NCBI GenBank assembly: GCA_011037195.1
Contig: JAAEAF010002619.1
Coordinates: 51,910 to 115,909, forward strand
Direction: 5' to 3'
DNA from: Triatoma infestans
Taxonomy: Eukaryota; Arthropoda; Insecta; Hemiptera; Reduviidae
DNA: 64,000 nucleotides
Notes under the pieces: generated by a model
The model's input: the letters and a program-made list of their open reading frames with translations, nothing else
Told to the model about the DNA's origin: nothing
Database searches by the model: none
Translations under genes and position numbers: made by a program
Shown: positions 1-10,007 of the stretch, in pieces
How the letters are laid out: every line of letters starts with the position of its first letter
Numbering within the stretch: position 1 is the stretch's first letter

Positions 1-126
1 CCTTTGTCAATTATACATGTATTAGTAAAGGTCAATTATACATGTATTTGTAATTTTGCCAATTAAACTAAACTTGTGATTGTTGTGGTGGTTGGTTCCA
101 CACAGCTGGAAATAGTCTGTGTATTT

Positions 127-130
<4 letters not shown>

Positions 131-158
<28 letters not shown>
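131..158. repeat. (GT)n microsatellite
   Basis: This is an uninterrupted GT dinucleotide tract. A 24-bp direct duplication (GTCAATTATACATGTATT...) lies further left at about 6-54. Nothing coding was seen in 1-240. Confidence 0.9.
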
Positions 159-240
159 TTTAACATAATCGTAATATCTCAGAGTGTGTAAACTAAATTT
201 GCTCTGTGCAAGTCTGTGTTGTCACATTGTCTGAAAAACG

Positions 241-322
241 CATCCTGAAGATGGGCGACGCCCGAAACCGGTCGATGACCACAAAATGAAGCTGGCTACC
301 ACGGAAAATGTCTCTGATGCTA
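241..322 (+). repeat. Family B repeat, copy 1 (GGGCG hairpin plus GAAACCGG)
   Basis: This short repeat is shared with 23435-23541, 57267-57402 and 59262-59336. It begins CATCCTGAAGATGGGCG, continues through a GGGCG/CGCCC hairpin into GAAACCGGTCG, then GTGACCACAAAATGAAGC and ACGGAAAATNTNTCTGATGCT. The order CTGAAGA, short stem, GAAAC resembles the CUGANGA...GAAA core of hammerhead ribozymes, but one extra T sits before the stem. Related GAAAC-type motifs are known from Penelope-like elements. I do not know which element this copy belongs to. Confidence 0.6.
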
Positions 323-522
323 AACTTGTGATATTTGCAGTATGAGAAAATTGTGTGATTGTTCCACACCGGATTTTTACTTTCTCTTACTCCCTCTGAC
401 GGTCTGTGACCAAGAGTTATTTTATGTTCGTTTGTAGTAATAAGTTTTTACTTTTTTACTTTTAATTAAAGGAAGTTTAATTTTATTTTTATGTTGTAAA
501 AATGATTTAAAAATTAATAAAG

Positions 523-543
523 ACTATTATTATTATTATTATT
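523..543. repeat. (ATT)n microsatellite
   Basis: An ATT repeat lies immediately before the hairpin end of a family A copy. It could be the tail of an older retroelement ending at this point, since AATAAAGACT precedes it. Confidence 0.8.
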
Positions 544-979
544 ACTCCTAGTGAAGGGAAGTATTGTAAATTGAGTTTTCACCGGAAATACATGGTTTGG
601 GATCGATCTCCTGAATACGTTTTAGCGAATAGTCTGTGTGTCTTTGTGGGTATGTGTGTCTCAAAAACGAAAACTCACGGGAAGCTGAAACGTAATATTC
701 TGTTTAGTTAGTACCAGCGCATCACACAAAGATTTCGGGCAAAATTCACCAACCGAAAGTGCGGCTTCAGTACATGCATTTTTTTTTTTTTTTTAGTTTT
801 TCATGATTTTCTCAAAAACAATTTTCTTTTACCTTCGTGTACTCTCTCTCTCTATATATAAATACCTATCACTTTTATTTGAAACATTTTGCTGGGAAAA
901 TTAATTTTTTTTGGGAGTTCTGGGGGAACAGTAGCGTTATGCTTCCCTCTAAGGTACCACTTCAGTAAAATATATAGTT
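541..979 (+). repeat. Family A repeat, left part of a split copy
   Basis: This is the first part of a forward copy of the 1-kb repeat. It starts ACTCCTAGTGAAGGGAAGTATTG, which is half of the hairpin end. Next come GAGTTTTCACCGGAAATACATG, a TG-rich box (about 630-660), TTTCGGGCAAAATTCACCAACCG (a weak copy of the ACCGGAAGTG box), CACTTTTATTTGAAACATTTTG and the C/G-rich GGAGTTCTGGGGGAACAG. It breaks at the 12-bp target duplication of the CR1-like insertion and resumes at 2187. No coding potential was seen. Confidence 0.85.
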
Positions 980-991
980 GTACCACTACAT
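980..991. repeat. Target site duplication, left copy
   Basis: GTACCACTACAT here is repeated perfectly at 2175-2186. The two copies bound the CR1-like insertion exactly. The interrupted family A sequence joins smoothly if one copy and the insert are ignored. Confidence 0.9.
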
Positions 992-2174
992 TTTAATAAT
1001 AATAATGTATTTATGCAAAAATTTTACATGTTACATGGGTTTGGTACAGAAAATAAACAGCATTTACTTGTTATATCCAATTAAAGAACAGAATAGTTAC
1101 AGATTATACATAATCTAAACAGAACTATACATAATTCAATAAAATGAAATGGAAATACCCTCATTCATTTAAGATAAAAGATCTTAGCTTTAATATTTGT
1201 GTGATATAATAGAAAAGGTTATTGGCTAAATAGGTATTATCAGGTTGCAGCAGATTAATCATTATTTGATCGAAAGGGGTACTCTGAGAGATATAATTGG
1301 CGAGGTAGTGACAGCGATCAGGTTTATAAATAGGACATCTAAAAAGAATATGAGCCAAAGTTTCCATTTCTTTCATATTACATATTGTACAAATTTCCTG
1401 TGTATTGATAATATATTTGTTACCATCGGAATACAGTTTAATATTTTGCTCATTGGCTAACCTTAATTGAGATAAAACTCTCTGTTTTTTAATAGACATG
1501 TTAGAATTTAAGTAATACTCGCCACAACCAAAGGAACTAATGGACCTAAATAAGGGGTTATAGGATGAATTATGCGCCCGCTCAATGTCCTGAGAGTATA
1601 GGTGGTTATGCCATCTCTCAACTATATCGTCCCGACATCTTAACAATTGATAATATGAATTAAGCTTGCCGATACTCTCACATCCCAAGGTAGCTAAAAT
1701 ATTGTTTACAAAATAAAACCAGTTATACATACTTGGTTTCTTGGGGTGAGCATGCGAAGTAACATAGTCGATTATAGCATCATAACAGCGTTTTGGTATT
1801 CTCTCTGAGGGCATAGCTAATAATTTGATCCACCAGCCGAGCACTCTCTCCAATGCCAAGACCTTGATGTTTTTACAGCCAGATTCTAGCCTAACAAAAT
1901 AGTTCGGCGTGTTTGTTAGGAGATGGAGCAGCTGCTTGTAAAAATTAACTTGAACTTTCTTGATAAGATCCAAATAACCTAGAGACCAGACCTCGGAGGA
2001 GTACAGACAAGTAGCTGCTACGACGGAAAGAAATAACTTATTTTTTGCTTCCCAAGTAGTAGATTTACCTCTAACAAGAATCTCTTTCACTCTGCCCACC
2101 GATCTAATCCCTTTACTAATAAAGTAGTCAGCGGCCAATCTAAATTTGCCACTACAGCTGAAGGGCACTCCCAA
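992..2174 (-). mobile_element. 5'-truncated non-LTR retrotransposon, 3' fragment
   Basis: This minus-strand insertion is bounded by a perfect 12-bp target duplication (980-991 and 2175-2186). On the minus strand it starts inside the RT thumb region and ends after a 3' UTR in an (ATT)n/poly(A)-like tail next to 992. A truncated 5' end, a simple-repeat tail and a target duplication are typical of target-primed reverse transcription. The perfect duplication and the intact reading frame argue for a fairly recent insertion into an existing family A copy. Confidence 0.9.
1161..2174 (-). pseudogene. C-terminal part of non-LTR reverse transcriptase (CR1-like?)
   Basis: An open frame of about 337 codons runs from the truncation point to a TGA/TAA-class stop at 1161. 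It opens with LGVPFSCSGKF, matching the (Y)LGV motif just after the RT palm. It then has AKNKLFLSVVAATCLYSSEVW, typical of the thumb/connection part of non-LTR polymerases. Near the end ICTICNMKEMETLAHILFRCP forms a CX2C...HX4C-type knuckle, as in many CR1/I/R1-group C-termini. The endonuclease and catalytic palm are missing, so it cannot act alone. No true start codon exists, because the fragment begins at the insertion boundary. CR1-like is a guess from general appearance; other non-LTR clades are possible. Confidence 0.75.
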
Positions 2175-2186
2175 GTACCACTACAT
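2175..2186. repeat. Target site duplication, right copy
   Basis: This is the second perfect copy of GTACCACTACAT. The family A sequence continues directly after it. Confidence 0.9.
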
Positions 2187-2645
2187 AATATGAACATATA
2201 TATGTACATTCAAAGCAAATTTCCAAATTTGAAGAAAATTAGTTAACCGGAAGTGCGATTTAACAGAATAGAATTTTGAGTATGAAGAAACATTTCCTCC
2301 ATAATGGGGACAACGATTTCCTTTAATCTTGGAATGTTTACTGCACAGATAGAAACGGACCACTTTTATTGCAAACATTTTTATTTAAAAAAATTGCTTT
2401 TAGAGGGAGTGGTATTGCATGTCTTGTGAGTTAGGTTAAAATTAAATTTGCACAAGCTTTCTGAGTTTTGACACAGAGCGCTCCACACACACAGGCATAC
2501 AATTAAAAACCCCACCACCATTTTTGTGGCCAGCCCAATTAAACATTGTATCGTTGCAATTTAAAAGAAACTTTGTTGATTAAATTGTATTAATTAGAGT
2601 GAGAGAAAGTCGTGTGAGTGTTTCACATCAGATTTTCTTATTTCT
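2187..2645 (+). repeat. Family A repeat, right part of the split copy
   Basis: The copy begun at 541 continues here with the second half-unit: CCAAATTTGAAGAAAATTAG, GTTAACCGGAAGTGCGATTT, GATTTCCTTTAATCTTGGAA and CACTTTTATTGCAAACATTT. The 3' block follows, with GAGCGCTCCACACACA and CCCCACCACCA. It closes with the conserved end GAGAAAGTCGTGTGAGTG, TTTCACATCAGATTTT. Without the insert the copy is about 900 bp. Confidence 0.85.
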
Positions 2646-3400
2646 TTAATATTATAACGGAGAAAACATGATTCTTATTATTGGAGCTAAGCCTAATGCC
2701 TTTTTATATTGAAGAGAATAATAAATAAGATGTTGATGAATATATTTATAAAAGATCTGTTCAAAGAATAGCATGCCTTTTAGCGTATATAATGTATTAT
2801 TTGAACATACATATCCACAGGTGTGTTGGAAGTAGGCCTTTATTTGTTGTCTTTTTGTTAACATTATTTTCACCTTCAACAAGTAAGATCAAACAGTGAT
2901 AGGGCAGGTATCTCTGTTTTCTGTGTGTCTCAGCAATTCTATTTATGAATAAATTAAGATATTTCAGCACGCACTTTGTTGTGACGTAATAAGATTGTTC
3001 TTTACGGAGGGGAAGTTCTATATTATCAATCTATGTATGGTAGGACCTGTTTATCTGTCTGTGTTCTTACACACACTGATCTTTCATCGCTTTTTGGCAA
3101 GAAAAAAAAAAATCTGGTGACCTAGAATCTCATTCTCATGGTAATCATTTAGAGCTTAGTCCAACTTAGAAATTGGATTAAGGTTCTGAAGGAATGTTTC
3201 AATATTTTGAAGCAATTTCTAAAATATGTCTGAATTTTCCCGAATGTATAACAGAGAATATATATATATATACAGATATCTACATGTATGGTAGATATCC
3301 TTAGACCAGATAATCCCCATTACGTCTGCACATCTTTCAGAATTCCGTAGACATTTTAATGCAGAGTACTTGGGGCTGAGGCTGCATTAATAGTTTTTTT
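2646..3400. other. Unassigned intergenic DNA
   Basis: This is AT-rich sequence with a short (TA)n tract near 3256. I see no convincing exon, RNA gene or element terminus. Confidence 0.5.
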
Positions 3401-3404
3401 TTTT

Positions 3405-4095
3405 AAGTTTCACTTCTGCTTGGTGAAGAGGAAGTATTGAGATCGTGTCAAATTTTCCATATCTAGTTATCACTGGAAATACATGTTTTGAGGACTTCCG
3501 AGTCTGTGTCTTTGTGTGTGTGGAATATCGCAGAAAGTTCAAAATTATATATACGTAGTTTAAGTGCTATCATGGGACCCGACAATAAATTTTTGAACAA
3601 AATCAGTCAACCGGAAGTACTACTTTACTAAACGGATTTTTCAGTTTTTTCGATTTTTTCGAAACGGCTCAAACAATTTTCTTCGAAGTTCGAATATTAA
3701 CCACATATTTTTTTTTCTTACGCCATGACTTCGGCTATTCAGCCATTCTACGTCGCGCGGCCCAGTGTGAATAGGCTGCACTGGCAACTGATATTATTCG
3801 TTTAGTTGGATATCCAGGGGGCACATAAGAACAATCTCGGACGCTACCAACTTCACCGGGGGCTCAATAGGAGTCTGAACCACACATATAAAGAGCCACA
3901 ACTTTTATTTGAAACATTTCTTCAGGAAAATTCATGTAGATGGAGTTTTGATTTCTTCTTAGGTGTTATTTCGGTTTATTATATCATTCTATTATCTACA
4001 TAATATTAATTAGAATCAAATGTGATGCCAAAATTTCGTGTTTAAAGAAAACTGGTTCACCGGAAGTGTCTAAATCACGAATCTGAATTGTCTGA
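3405..4095 (+). repeat. Family A repeat with an internal family C insertion
   Basis: A forward copy starts near GGTGAAGAGGAAGTATTGAG and has CACTGGAAATACATG, a short TG box, GTCAACCGGAAGTACTACTT and CGAAACGGCTCAAACAATTT. It is interrupted at 3719-3861 by a repeat also seen at 34940-35070. It continues with CAACTTTTATTTGAAACATT and GGTTCACCGGAAGTGTC. It stops at about 4095, abutting a copy in the opposite orientation. Confidence 0.8.
3719..3861 (+). repeat. Family C, 140-bp interspersed repeat, copy 1
   Basis: This segment aligns along its length with 34940-35070. Shared landmarks are GCCATGA.TTCGGCTATTCAG, TTTAGTTGG, CCAGGGG.CACATAAGAACAAT and GACGC...AACTTCACC. Both copies sit inside family A copies, at different internal positions, so it moves independently. 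No poly(A), clear target duplication or A/B box was found. Confidence 0.7.
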
Positions 4096-4102
4096 AAAGA
4101 AT

Positions 4103-4917
4103 CTCTGGTGTGAAACACTCACACGACTTTCTCTTACACCTTTTAATACAATTATATATAAAATGGCAAATTTTCTTTAAAATCAGATTTTACGTATTTG
4201 CCATAACACAAATATAGAGGTGTGGTGGGGGATAAGTACCAATCTACTATTTTGGCAGGGACAGGATTATATTATGGCCCAGTAGAGCGCTCTAAGAACA
4301 CAATCGCATAACATTTGAAATTAACACCACAAATTCCACCCAGTTATCCAAAATAATTTTTTTTTTTTTGGAAAAATGTTTCAGATAAAAGTAATACGTG
4401 TCTATGTTGGCGGTTAGCAAACCTGGTTTAAAGAAATCGTAATAGTCGTATTCGAGAAAATTCCCACTAAGAAACTCAAAAACCTATTCTGTAAAGTCGC
4501 ACTTCCGGTTAACCGATTTTCTTTCAGGAATTTGGAATTCTTTCAATGCTTCTAATGTGTATTATTAATATTATATTGGTGGTAAGAACTATAGATTACA
4601 TATACCGGTGTGATACTTTGGAGGAAAGCTGTTCCCCCCACTACTCACCCAAAAATCCATTTTCCCGAAGAAATGTTTCAAATAAAAGTGAAAAGTATTT
4701 ATGTGTGTAGATAGTATACGAAATTTAAAGAAAGAAAGTTAGAGCCGTTTTTGAGAAAAAAACACGAAAAAAATGAAGAAAAAAACATTCAGTAAATTCA
4801 GCCTTGCAGTTGACGGAGTTTGCCTGAAATTTTCGTGCCTGATGCGGTGGTAGTACTTAAATGGAATACCAAGTTTCAACTTCCTGCCTCTTATCGTTTT
4901 TGAGATATTCTGTTAAT

Positions 4918-4963
<46 letters not shown>

Positions 4964-5112
4964 TATATAGACCATTCGTTAACATTTTGTTCGTATCCAG
5001 GGAACCCTAAAACATGTATTTGCGGTGGAAACTCAATTTCTAAAATCCGGCACGATCGCTATATTCCCTCCTCACTTATGAAAGGTAAGAGGGAGAGTAA
5101 AAAAAAACATGC
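4103..5112 (-). repeat. Family A repeat, near full-length reverse copy
   Basis: This is one of the most complete copies. Left to right on the plus strand it shows the reverse of the GTGTGAGTG end (GTGTGAAACACTCACACGAC, 4108), GAGCGCTCTAAGAACACA, half-unit 2 with GTCGCACTTCCGGTTAACCG (about 4495), a degraded half-unit 1 (4670-4850), and a CA/TA microsatellite where other copies have the TG box. It closes with the hairpin end at about 5075-5110 (CCTCACTTATGAAAGGTAAGAGGG). Its length of about 1.0 kb sets the unit size. Confidence 0.85.
4918..4963. repeat. (CA)n(TA)n microsatellite within family A
   Basis: A compound CA/TA tract sits exactly at the TG-rich box of this reverse family A copy. Several other microsatellites in the window occupy the same box. 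Confidence 0.85.
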
Positions 5113-6471
5113 TCCAAAAAGTTGTGAAGCTGGAAATCCATTTATTTTTGCTCATTTACAAAATCAACATCGCCTCTACAAAAAAAAAAAATTAATTAAT
5201 TAATGAAAAAAACAAAATATTAAATTAACTGAGATAATAAAAAGTACATTCACCATTTAATCTTAATGGGAAATTTAAAAAAAAAAAAAAATTAATTACG
5301 TTAATGCCTGACACTGTTAAGATAATATTTTAATCGCTTATCCCAATCGATAACCTCATTTTCATTCAATTTAATTCAGTACCAAATTAATCAAATGAGA
5401 TTATCAGCTGTAACTTTTTTTTTTATTATATTTATTTTCGGAAGTGTTTAAATTGTATTAAATTCTGACCTCAAATATATTAACAGCTGTTTGGAAAATT
5501 TCTTTAATTTTTTTTTTTTTAATAGATTAATAGTTTACATGTGGCGTAATTTGGATTTTTAATTCTAACCGGAAATTTAGTAATGGAAGAAAAATGTTAT
5601 TAAAATAATTAAAAAAAAAATAAAACAAGAGTTTTTGTATATTTGTTTATTATATAATGGTTTTGAGTTTATGAATGTTTTTATATTTGCACAAGAGAGG
5701 TCTGATATAGTTATTAATTATTTGATTCAGCAATTCATATCAATGTAAAAGAAATCAAACGCATGAGTAAATGTTTATTTACCACTTTAATCAGTTTAAA
5801 CTCTCTCTTAATAATCATTAATCATCATTAATAAACTTGTTAATGTTGTGATGGCATTCGTTCAAGGTTTTGAGAAAAAAAAAAATCTTTTTGGTTGCCG
5901 CTATAAATATATAATAAAAGGGAGAGCGGCTTTTGAGTATTGCTAACTGCAGCGTTGTAATAACATATTGCGCTGCATATAGTTCGTCTGCTGAGTTGGC
6001 GTCGCCAATTAATAAAACTAATAGAAAGCATTTGGCGCTAGGTAATAAAAAAAAAGAAGAAAAAAGCCTATAGAACGACGTAATTACACTAAATGTTTGT
6101 TTGACTAACTGACTGAATATATTGACTATGATTATTATGATTTCCGGTTTCAGATACTGTGTGAAATCAGCTTAAATTAAACAAAAAATAATTAGTAATC
6201 AGTACATATGCTTAGAATGAATTTATGTTTATGTTAAACACTCCCTCTTGTACTTGTGAATTATTTATTTTATATATCTCTGTTATTTAAATAAAATTCT
6301 ACCATAACAGTTTACATCTTCTTATTAGTTAATAGTAATTAATTTAAAGTTTGTAACAAACAATGGATTTAAATGCAGTGTCTTATTTCAACAATAGTTG
6401 ACATGAACTAACGAAATGATCGAAACGTCCTGTACAAATGATTGAAGAAATAAAATTTATAAACCAAGAAG
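5113..6471. other. AT-rich DNA without recognisable features
   Basis: This stretch holds poly-A/T runs and ATTAATTAAT tracts, plus two AT-flanked CAGCTG palindromes (about 5406 and 5484). No coding frame looks real. Confidence 0.5.
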
Positions 6472-6632
6472 GAATTGTCACTAATCCATTCCATGGCACT
6501 TTCAATCTCCTGAATTGTCACTAATCCACCCAATGGTTTTCTCAATCTCCTGAATTGCCACTAATCCACACCCAGGGTTCTCTTAGTCAACAGAATCGTC
6601 ACTAATCCATCCATGATTTACTCAAATCTCCT
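6472..6632 (+). repeat. 40-bp minisatellite, 4 units
   Basis: Four tandem units start at 6472, 6512, 6552 and 6593. Each begins GAATTGTCACTAATCCA (with small changes) and ends near TCAATCTCCT. The unit starts are well conserved and the middles vary. Confidence 0.85.
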
Positions 6633-7384
6633 ACTAATAGAGAAAACTTAAAACTAGTTAATACTTACCTGTTAACAGCTATCCAAAAAGACACTTTATT
6701 CTATTTTAATTACAAATTATACCCCAAAGTACAATGAAGTTAAATACAAACTTTATATACATGCTTACTGGACATGGTTACTTCCATAGGTTATAATTTA
6801 CAAAATAAAGCATGCAATCATATTTCATAAACAATTTTATCGTTACTTCTATTCGATTATTCTGTAAAATTTAAACTTTTTTTAATTTTTATTTTTTATT
6901 AATATAATTGATATTTGAAATCTGACATAAAGATGTTCTTACAATATCGAACAAAACTGACGACATATATATTGATTATGATATGTAATAAATCATCTTT
7001 GATGAGGACAGGTAGCAATCAGTTATTCAGCACTGCCTACTTAATCATCAGGTTTCGCCCACCTCTCCTCGTTCTTGCCTTTTTTTCCACCGCCCTCCCA
7101 CCCACCTGTTTTCATATTTCTGTTTTAGTCACGCAATTTCTGACTTTAATCTAAAATTAGACTCCTTTAATCTATTTTTAGTGTCTACAATTTTGTTATA
7201 AAAGTTCATATCTGATTACAAGATCACTCTTCATTTGATAATGACTAGGTTTAGTTAAAAATAGTTCCTTCTCCTTTTTTTAAATTGCCAGGATGAGCTG
7301 CATTGTCGTGTACTTTGTTTTCTTTACGCTTCATTGGAAGTTTGAATTAACAAACTAGATTTGTTTATGGATAGCAGAGAATCG

Positions 7385-7640
7385 AAAAAAAAAAAATTGT
7401 ATTGATAGTATGAATTAAAAACATGGAGTGAAAATCGTTGTAACCGTTACCGAGGAAATTCCAAAAAACACAATAACTTATTATGTAAAATCGCACTTCC
7501 TGTAAACCGAATTTCTTTAAATGGTACTTTAGAGGAAAGTCATGACGGTAAAGTTTCCTCGGAACAACCAAAAAATCAATTTTCCTGAGAAAATGTTTTA
7601 AATAAATGATATTTAAAATACATAAAGATATTTATGAATT
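7385..7640 (-). repeat. Family A fragment, reverse
   Basis: The core of one half-unit is recognisable: GTTACCGAGGAAATTCCAAA, ATCGCACTTCCTGTAAACCG, AATTTCTTTAAATGG and TTTTCCTGAGAAAATGTTTT. Neither end is present. Confidence 0.65.
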
Positions 7641-8000
7641 TAGAATCATGTATTTCTGTGTAAATTAATTTTTTGTACGAATGAATTAGTTGCAGATACA
7701 AACGTTCTACGAAAGGAATAGATACTCAACTTCGGATTCCTCATAATCCTCCTATCGCATCCTGCTCGCAAAAATAAACACACGTAAAACTAAACTAAAT
7801 CAAACAAACATTTAAACTAATAATGATAGATGAATTCGCTACGTACACTAATAATACCACAACTACACACTGAGAACTATCACAATTATAACCTATGATC
7901 ATAGTAATAGTAAATAAGACTACACAAACTGAAAATTATATATATCTGTTTGCAAATGCAACAGTTATTTTATTTTTTGGTTAATACAACTAGCTGAACA
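7641..8000. other. Unassigned AT-rich DNA
   Basis: No gene, RNA or element terminus was seen. Confidence 0.45.
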
Positions 8001-8040
8001 ATTTTTATTCCACAAGATGGACACCAACTAACTGCATGTA

Positions 8041-8330
8041 TTTCCAAAGGGAAATAACAAAAATATACACAAATATGCCTGCACATGCAGCAATTAATAA
8101 ATTAGACTTACAAATATTACTTTCAGATGGACAAGAAATGGACGCCAACTGGACTTATTCCAAATGGAAAAGTCACAAACTGCACAAATTTCCAAAGGGA
8201 AATAAAATAACTACACGACATTTCCAAAAGGAAATAAACTAACACCACAGCATTTCCAAAGGAAAATTGACTAACAACGCAACATTTCCAAATGGAAAAG
8301 GATCAATAACGCAACATTTCCAAATGGAAA
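8041..8330. repeat. Array of TTTCCAAANGGAAA palindromes at 31-32 bp spacing
   Basis: Six near-perfect palindromes of the form TTTCCAAA(T/G)GGAAA start at about 8158, 8189, 8221, 8252, 8284 and 8315, alternating 31 and 32 bp apart. A seventh lies at 8041. A longer related unit (GATGGACACCAACTAACTG) repeats upstream at about 8017 and 8127. The open frame over 8036-8242 is not coding, because the period is not a multiple of three. The spacing is close to three DNA turns. Confidence 0.8.
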
Positions 8331-8751
8331 TTGAAAACACACTTAATCACATAAAAACAAACAAATCTTTAACTAAAATCTTAACACCTTATCTCAGTAA
8401 TTAGCTCTCTTATGTTTTAAAAACCTTGTTCAATACCTTTCCTTCATTTTTGTTGTTGTATTTTTTATTAACACAGTAATAAATATATTTTCGTGGTGCT
8501 ATATATGTATTTAAAAATATACGTCTAGTTTAATTATTATTCATTTAAATTTTACTACTATTATTTATTTATTTATTAATACAAATTTTTTTATAATGTC
8601 TCTATATGTTAAATTGTTTTTGAATTATTTAAGAATTTTTCGTTATATAGAATCACTTCAAGAAAAACATATGCATTTTCGTTTATATAGAGTCATATTA
8701 ACAAAACCACATATATGCATATAGAGTCACTTCAAGAATTCAAGAAATTAC

Positions 8752-9060
8752 ATGCACCATCACTCAGAAGCCTACATTGATCGCCTTGTCTACCCTTGCC
8801 AGTTACACCTTCATCAGCAACACTCTCACTCGCTAAGCAGTGTTTGCCTGTCAGCTTACCACCACAGCAACGCTCACCCACTCAAGCAGCGTTTGCTCCA
8901 GAAGAAGATGCCTGTAGGCTACTGTACACACGACTACCTTGCAGAGGTTACACACACGTCTCTCGCCATACTAGAGGATAACCTTCAAGCCTCTACAACT
9001 CTAGATCACCTCCCAAATTTTTCGGGCCTAAAAATTTCTCCAGGAGGGGGGATAATGTGA
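8752..9060 (+). pseudogene. Possible 3' end of an LTR-retrotransposon pol gene
   Basis: A 102-codon frame ends in KISPGGGIM followed by TGA. Its last codons form a purine-rich tract (AGGAGGGGGGAT) next to TGTGATGG. This layout, a frame ending in a polypurine tract just before a TG-starting LTR, is common at the 3' ends of LTR retrotransposons. The protein is rich in His/Gln/Leu and I recognise no domain in it. There is no integrase or other diagnostic motif, so the assignment rests on layout alone. A chance frame is a real alternative. Confidence 0.25.
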
Positions 9061-9442
9061 TGGATGCAAGAAACATACAATTATATTAATGAAAAAATCA
9101 AAAATATCAAGATATGTGACAATTCTCTAGCAAAAAGGTACACGCAGGTATAAGAAAACAGTTATTGGAAAAGTTTATTAACCTTGATGGCATTATACTA
9201 CCCCCTTCTCATCACAGGGGAGGAAGAGAACGAACAAAAGAGAAGATTCTTTCTAAGACAGACTTGTTCTAGACATCAAGGAGAACGCATCAGAACTGTA
9301 CCAGTTTTAAGTTATAAGAGTTTATTAAAAGCTTTTATTGTGAGATTTAAAGTACATAATTTCTCTTAAAGAATATATCTATTTCAAAAACAGTGGTGCT
9401 TTCTTAATTATTCTTATTACTCCTTCTCAAACATACATACAG
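9056..9442 (+). repeat. Possible LTR following a polypurine tract
   Basis: The segment begins TGTGATGG directly after the purine tract and could end near CATACATACA, giving TG...CA ends. No partner LTR is visible in the window and no target duplication can be tested, so the limits are tentative. Confidence 0.22.
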
Positions 9443-10007
9443 GCCCTTTGTATGGCGGTTTGTAAACCGCTCAAGCCACTACAAATACATATCACCATTA
9501 CATTACAAAGCCGTTTTCAAGATAATCGCGAGTTCGCCTCTGGCTGTGACAGTGTGCACTTCGTTCTATACAATCTCGCAATAAAATTAGTGAAGATTAA
9601 CTTTTTCTTTCTTTCTTTTAGTTGTGTTATAGTTTGGTAATTTTTTTTTTTTTTTCCTTTTATTTCACATTTATTTTTTATTTTATCAATTTTCGCTATT
9701 TTTTTCGAAGTGTGTGGTGGTTAATTTAATTTATTTCTTTTAAATAACTGGCCATGTGAGAGAGTTAGAAAGTTTATCATAAACAAGCGGCCTAGCTTGC
9801 CGGCCAAAGTGCAGGTAAATACACTTGCTTAACTATTCATACTATACAGTAGAAGTTACGTGCGTCTGCATGCTGTACGCGCGTCTGTATGCGTCAATAT
9901 TCTTTTCAATACGAAACAGAATTTAATAGAATAAATTGTATTATAATTTATTTTATCATACAAATTTTCATTTTTCATAGCTCCTATTGTTGGCACTCGC
10001 TAAAATC

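Noticed and set aside
2600..2645. Family A as a Helitron (distal GTGTGA...TCACAC hairpin)
   Set aside because: The hairpin is present, but the copies do not end in CTRR and do not begin with TC. They end CAGATTTT instead.
8036..8242. Open frame across the TTTCCAAAGGGAAA array as a protein gene
   Set aside because: The repeat period is 31-32 bp, so units fall in different frames. The frame is open only because of composition.
8158..8330. CRISPR-like array (short palindromic repeats with regular spacing)
   Set aside because: The genome is eukaryotic, and both repeats and spacers are related to each other. This is a minisatellite with a palindromic core.
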